NCBI GenBank assembly: GCA_937980205.1
Contig: CALJKW010000069.1
Coordinates: 186,001 to 250,000 of the forward strand
Reading direction: 5' to 3'
Length of the DNA: 64,000 nt
From: an uncultured Myxococcales bacterium
GTDB taxonomy: Bacteria > Myxococcota > Myxococcia > Myxococcales > Myxococcaceae
The notes under the pieces were generated by a model. It made no database searches. It was given only the letters and a program-made list of their open reading frames with translations, and was not told the DNA's origin. The translations under genes and the position numbers were made by a program. This document shows, one piece after another, positions 62,643 to 64,000 of the stretch; positions within the stretch are counted from its first letter, which is position 1; the number at the start of each line of letters is the position of its first letter.

Positions 62643-63452
62643 ATGTTGCTCAAACCCAAGAAAAACCGACGCAAGGTCGACGTGAAGGCTGTCGCGAAGG
62701 CGCACGCGCCGTTCGCGCTCAAGGCCATCGGCGCGGCGATGCTCATCGTCGCCGTCGGCTTCGGCGCGCAGCTCGCGTGGGCGTGGGCGCAGGTCTCTCC
62801 GCACTTCGCGCTCGAGTCCGTCGACATCACCGGCAACTCGCGCGCGACCGACGCGGAGCTCACGCGGCTCGCCGGCCTGAGCGAATCGCAGAACCTCTTC
62901 CAGCTCGACGTCGCCGCGCTGGAGCGCTCCATCGGTTCGCATCCCTGGGTGAGAACCGTGAAGGTCACGCGGCACTTCCCGTCGCGCCTGAGCATTCACG
63001 TCGGCGAGCACGAGCCCGCCGCGGTCGTCTCGCTCGGCGAGCTCTACCTCGTGAACCCCGAGGGGCTGCCGTTCAAGCGTCTTCAGCCGCAGGACCGTCT
63101 CGATCTGCCGCTCATCACCGGCCTCGATCGCGAGGGCTACACCGAGCGCCCGCTCGAGGCGCACGACCGCATCGTGGCCGCGCTCGACGTGCTCAAGGCG
63201 TGGAAGCCCGCGCCCGCCGAAGTTCGCACGTCCGTTCACGGCGTCACCGTCGTCCAGGCCGACGGCGTCGAGATTCGTCTCGGCGAAGGAGATCTCCCCG
63301 CGAAGCTCGAGCGCCTCGCGCGCATTCGCAAAGAGCTTCAGAGCCGCAAGCTCACCGCCGAGGTCATCCGCCTCGACAACCGCACGCGGCCCGACTGGGT
63401 CACCGTTCAGCTCTCGACTTCACCGACTTCCACCATCTCGAAAACGAAATAA
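62643..63452 (+). CDS. ftsQ: Cell division protein FtsQ
   Basis: The 269-residue bitopic protein has a basic cytoplasmic start (LLKPKKNRRKVDVK), one membrane helix (IGAAMLIVAVGFGAQLAWAW, about residues 30-52) and a POTRA domain (FALESVDITGNSRATDAELTRL) followed by the FtsQ beta domain (HPWVRTVKVTRHFPSRLSIHVGEHEP, written here as adjacent motifs HPWVRTVKVTR and FPSRLSIHVGEHEPAA). FtsQ links early and late divisome proteins. I start at ATG 62643; an in-frame TTG seven codons upstream is less likely. No clear ribosome-binding site precedes either. Confidence 0.94.
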   Translation: MLLKPKKNRRKVDVKAVAKAHAPFALKAIGAAMLIVAVGFGAQLAWAWAQVSPHFALESVDITGNSRATDAELTRLAGLSESQNLFQLDVAALERSIGSHPWVRTVKVTRHFPSRLSIHVGEHEPAAVVSLGELYLVNPEGLPFKRLQPQDRLDLPLITGLDREGYTERPLEAHDRIVAALDVLKAWKPAPAEVRTSVHGVTVVQADGVEIRLGEGDLPAKLERLARIRKELQSRKLTAEVIRLDNRTRPDWVTVQLSTSPTSTISKTK

Positions 63453-63463
63453 CCGGAGGGACA

Positions 63464-64000
63464 ATGGCAAAGCAGAAGGGCGGAGAGATCGTCGTCGGCC
63501 TCGACATCGGCACGACGAAGATCTGCGCAATCGTCGGTGAGATCTCCGATGAGGGCATCGACATCATCGGCATCGGCACGCACCCCAGCAAGGGCTTGCG
63601 CAAGGGCGTCGTCGTGAACATCGAGAGCACGGTCGGCTCCATTCGCCGCGCGATCGAAGAGGCCGAGGCGATGGCCGGCACCGAGATCAGCCACGTCTAC
63701 ACGGGCATCGCCGGTGGCCACATCAAGGGCTTCGGCTCGCGCGGCGTCGTCGCGCTCAAGGACAAGGAAGTGCGCGAGGCCGACATCGCGCGCGTCATCG
63801 AGCAGGCGAAGACGGTCAACATCCCCGTCGACCGCGAGGTGATTCACGTCCTCCCGCAGGAGTTCATCGTCGACGACCAGGGCGGCATCAAGGAGCCGCT
63901 CGGCATGGCCGGCTACCGCCTCGAGGCCAAGGTCCACATCGTGACCGGCGCCGTCGCCAGCGCGCAGAACATCGTGAAGTGCGCGAACAAGACGGGCCTC
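63464..64000 (+). CDS. ftsA: Cell division protein FtsA, 3' end outside window
   Basis: The frame is open from ATG 63464 to the window end (179 residues seen). CCGGAGGG six bases upstream is the strongest ribosome-binding site in the cluster. The actin-like fold begins with IVVGLDIGTTKICAIVGE (phosphate-1 loop), followed by GIDIIGIGTHPSKGLRKG, NIESTVGSIRRAIEEAE, and VYTGIAGGHIKGFGSRG. FtsA anchors FtsZ to the membrane. The next gene outside the window is expected to be ftsZ. Confidence 0.96.
   Translation, partial: MAKQKGGEIVVGLDIGTTKICAIVGEISDEGIDIIGIGTHPSKGLRKGVVVNIESTVGSIRRAIEEAEAMAGTEISHVYTGIAGGHIKGFGSRGVVALKDKEVREADIARVIEQAKTVNIPVDREVIHVLPQEFIVDDQGGIKEPLGMAGYRLEAKVHIVTGAVASAQNIVKCANKTGL

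Overview
The window is about two-thirds G+C by eye and reads as a chromosomal segment from a myxobacterium (phylum Myxococcota). The evidence is a CarD-type HMGA regulator coupled to a CarG-like zinc protein, a MYXO-CTERM sorting tail, several Hanks-type kinases (one with a PEGA domain), an FHA-domain sigma-54 activator, cysteine-rich surface lipoproteins, and a division and cell-wall (dcw) cluster with a PASTA-containing FtsI. The family within the phylum cannot be resolved from this window. Genes are packed tightly, with many 1-4 nt ATGA/GTGA overlaps and no gene-free stretch longer than about 225 bases. Many long antisense open frames are codon-bias shadows and are left out.

1-9.2 kb: small accessory and housekeeping genes. 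They are a truncated cysteine-rich protein with a coupled lipoprotein, a coiled-coil protein, an aldehyde dehydrogenase with a coupled GRAM-like protein, a minus-strand group (YdeI-like protein, lipase, hypothetical, SEC-C methionine aminopeptidase), an aldo/keto reductase and a small MscS channel.

9.2-17.2 kb (minus strand): a five-gene chain in which every junction overlaps: carD, carG, a membrane-anchored exoprotein, a GT39-type glycosyltransferase and a cysteine-rich lipoprotein. Upstream lie a small secreted peptide gene and a Ser/Thr kinase with a PEGA domain. This may couple a global regulator to envelope modification.

17.3-24.4 kb: an App1-type phosphatase, a large membrane protein with EF-hand-like loops plus an overlapping lipoprotein, two small minus-strand genes, an acyl-CoA dehydrogenase and a hypothetical.

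24.5-44.3 kb: a 20-kb plus-strand block of secreted proteins and signalling. It holds an HExxH protein with MYXO-CTERM, a beta-helix/FG-GAP lipoprotein, an M4-type metalloprotease lipoprotein, a Ser/Thr kinase, an FHA-AAA+-HTH sigma-54 activator, and a 2408-residue TcB/TcC-like RHS protein ending in a papain-fold (Cys-His-Asp) toxin-like domain. Two of these genes share upstream sequence, including one half of a perfect 24-bp palindrome. No immunity gene is evident beside the RHS gene.

44.4-47.4 kb (minus strand): five small genes for envelope proteins, including a tandem PilZ protein.

47.5-64 kb: the dcw operon, with a recognisable promoter and MraZ-box-like repeats: mraZ, a STAS-domain gene, rsmH, ftsL, ftsI, murE, murF, mraY, murD, ftsW, murG, murC, murB, ddl, ftsQ and ftsA (cut by the window end). 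It encodes nearly the whole cytoplasmic and lipid-linked pathway to meso-diaminopimelate peptidoglycan plus the septal synthase and early divisome. A REP-like element sits between murD and ftsW and supplies ftsW's ribosome-binding site.
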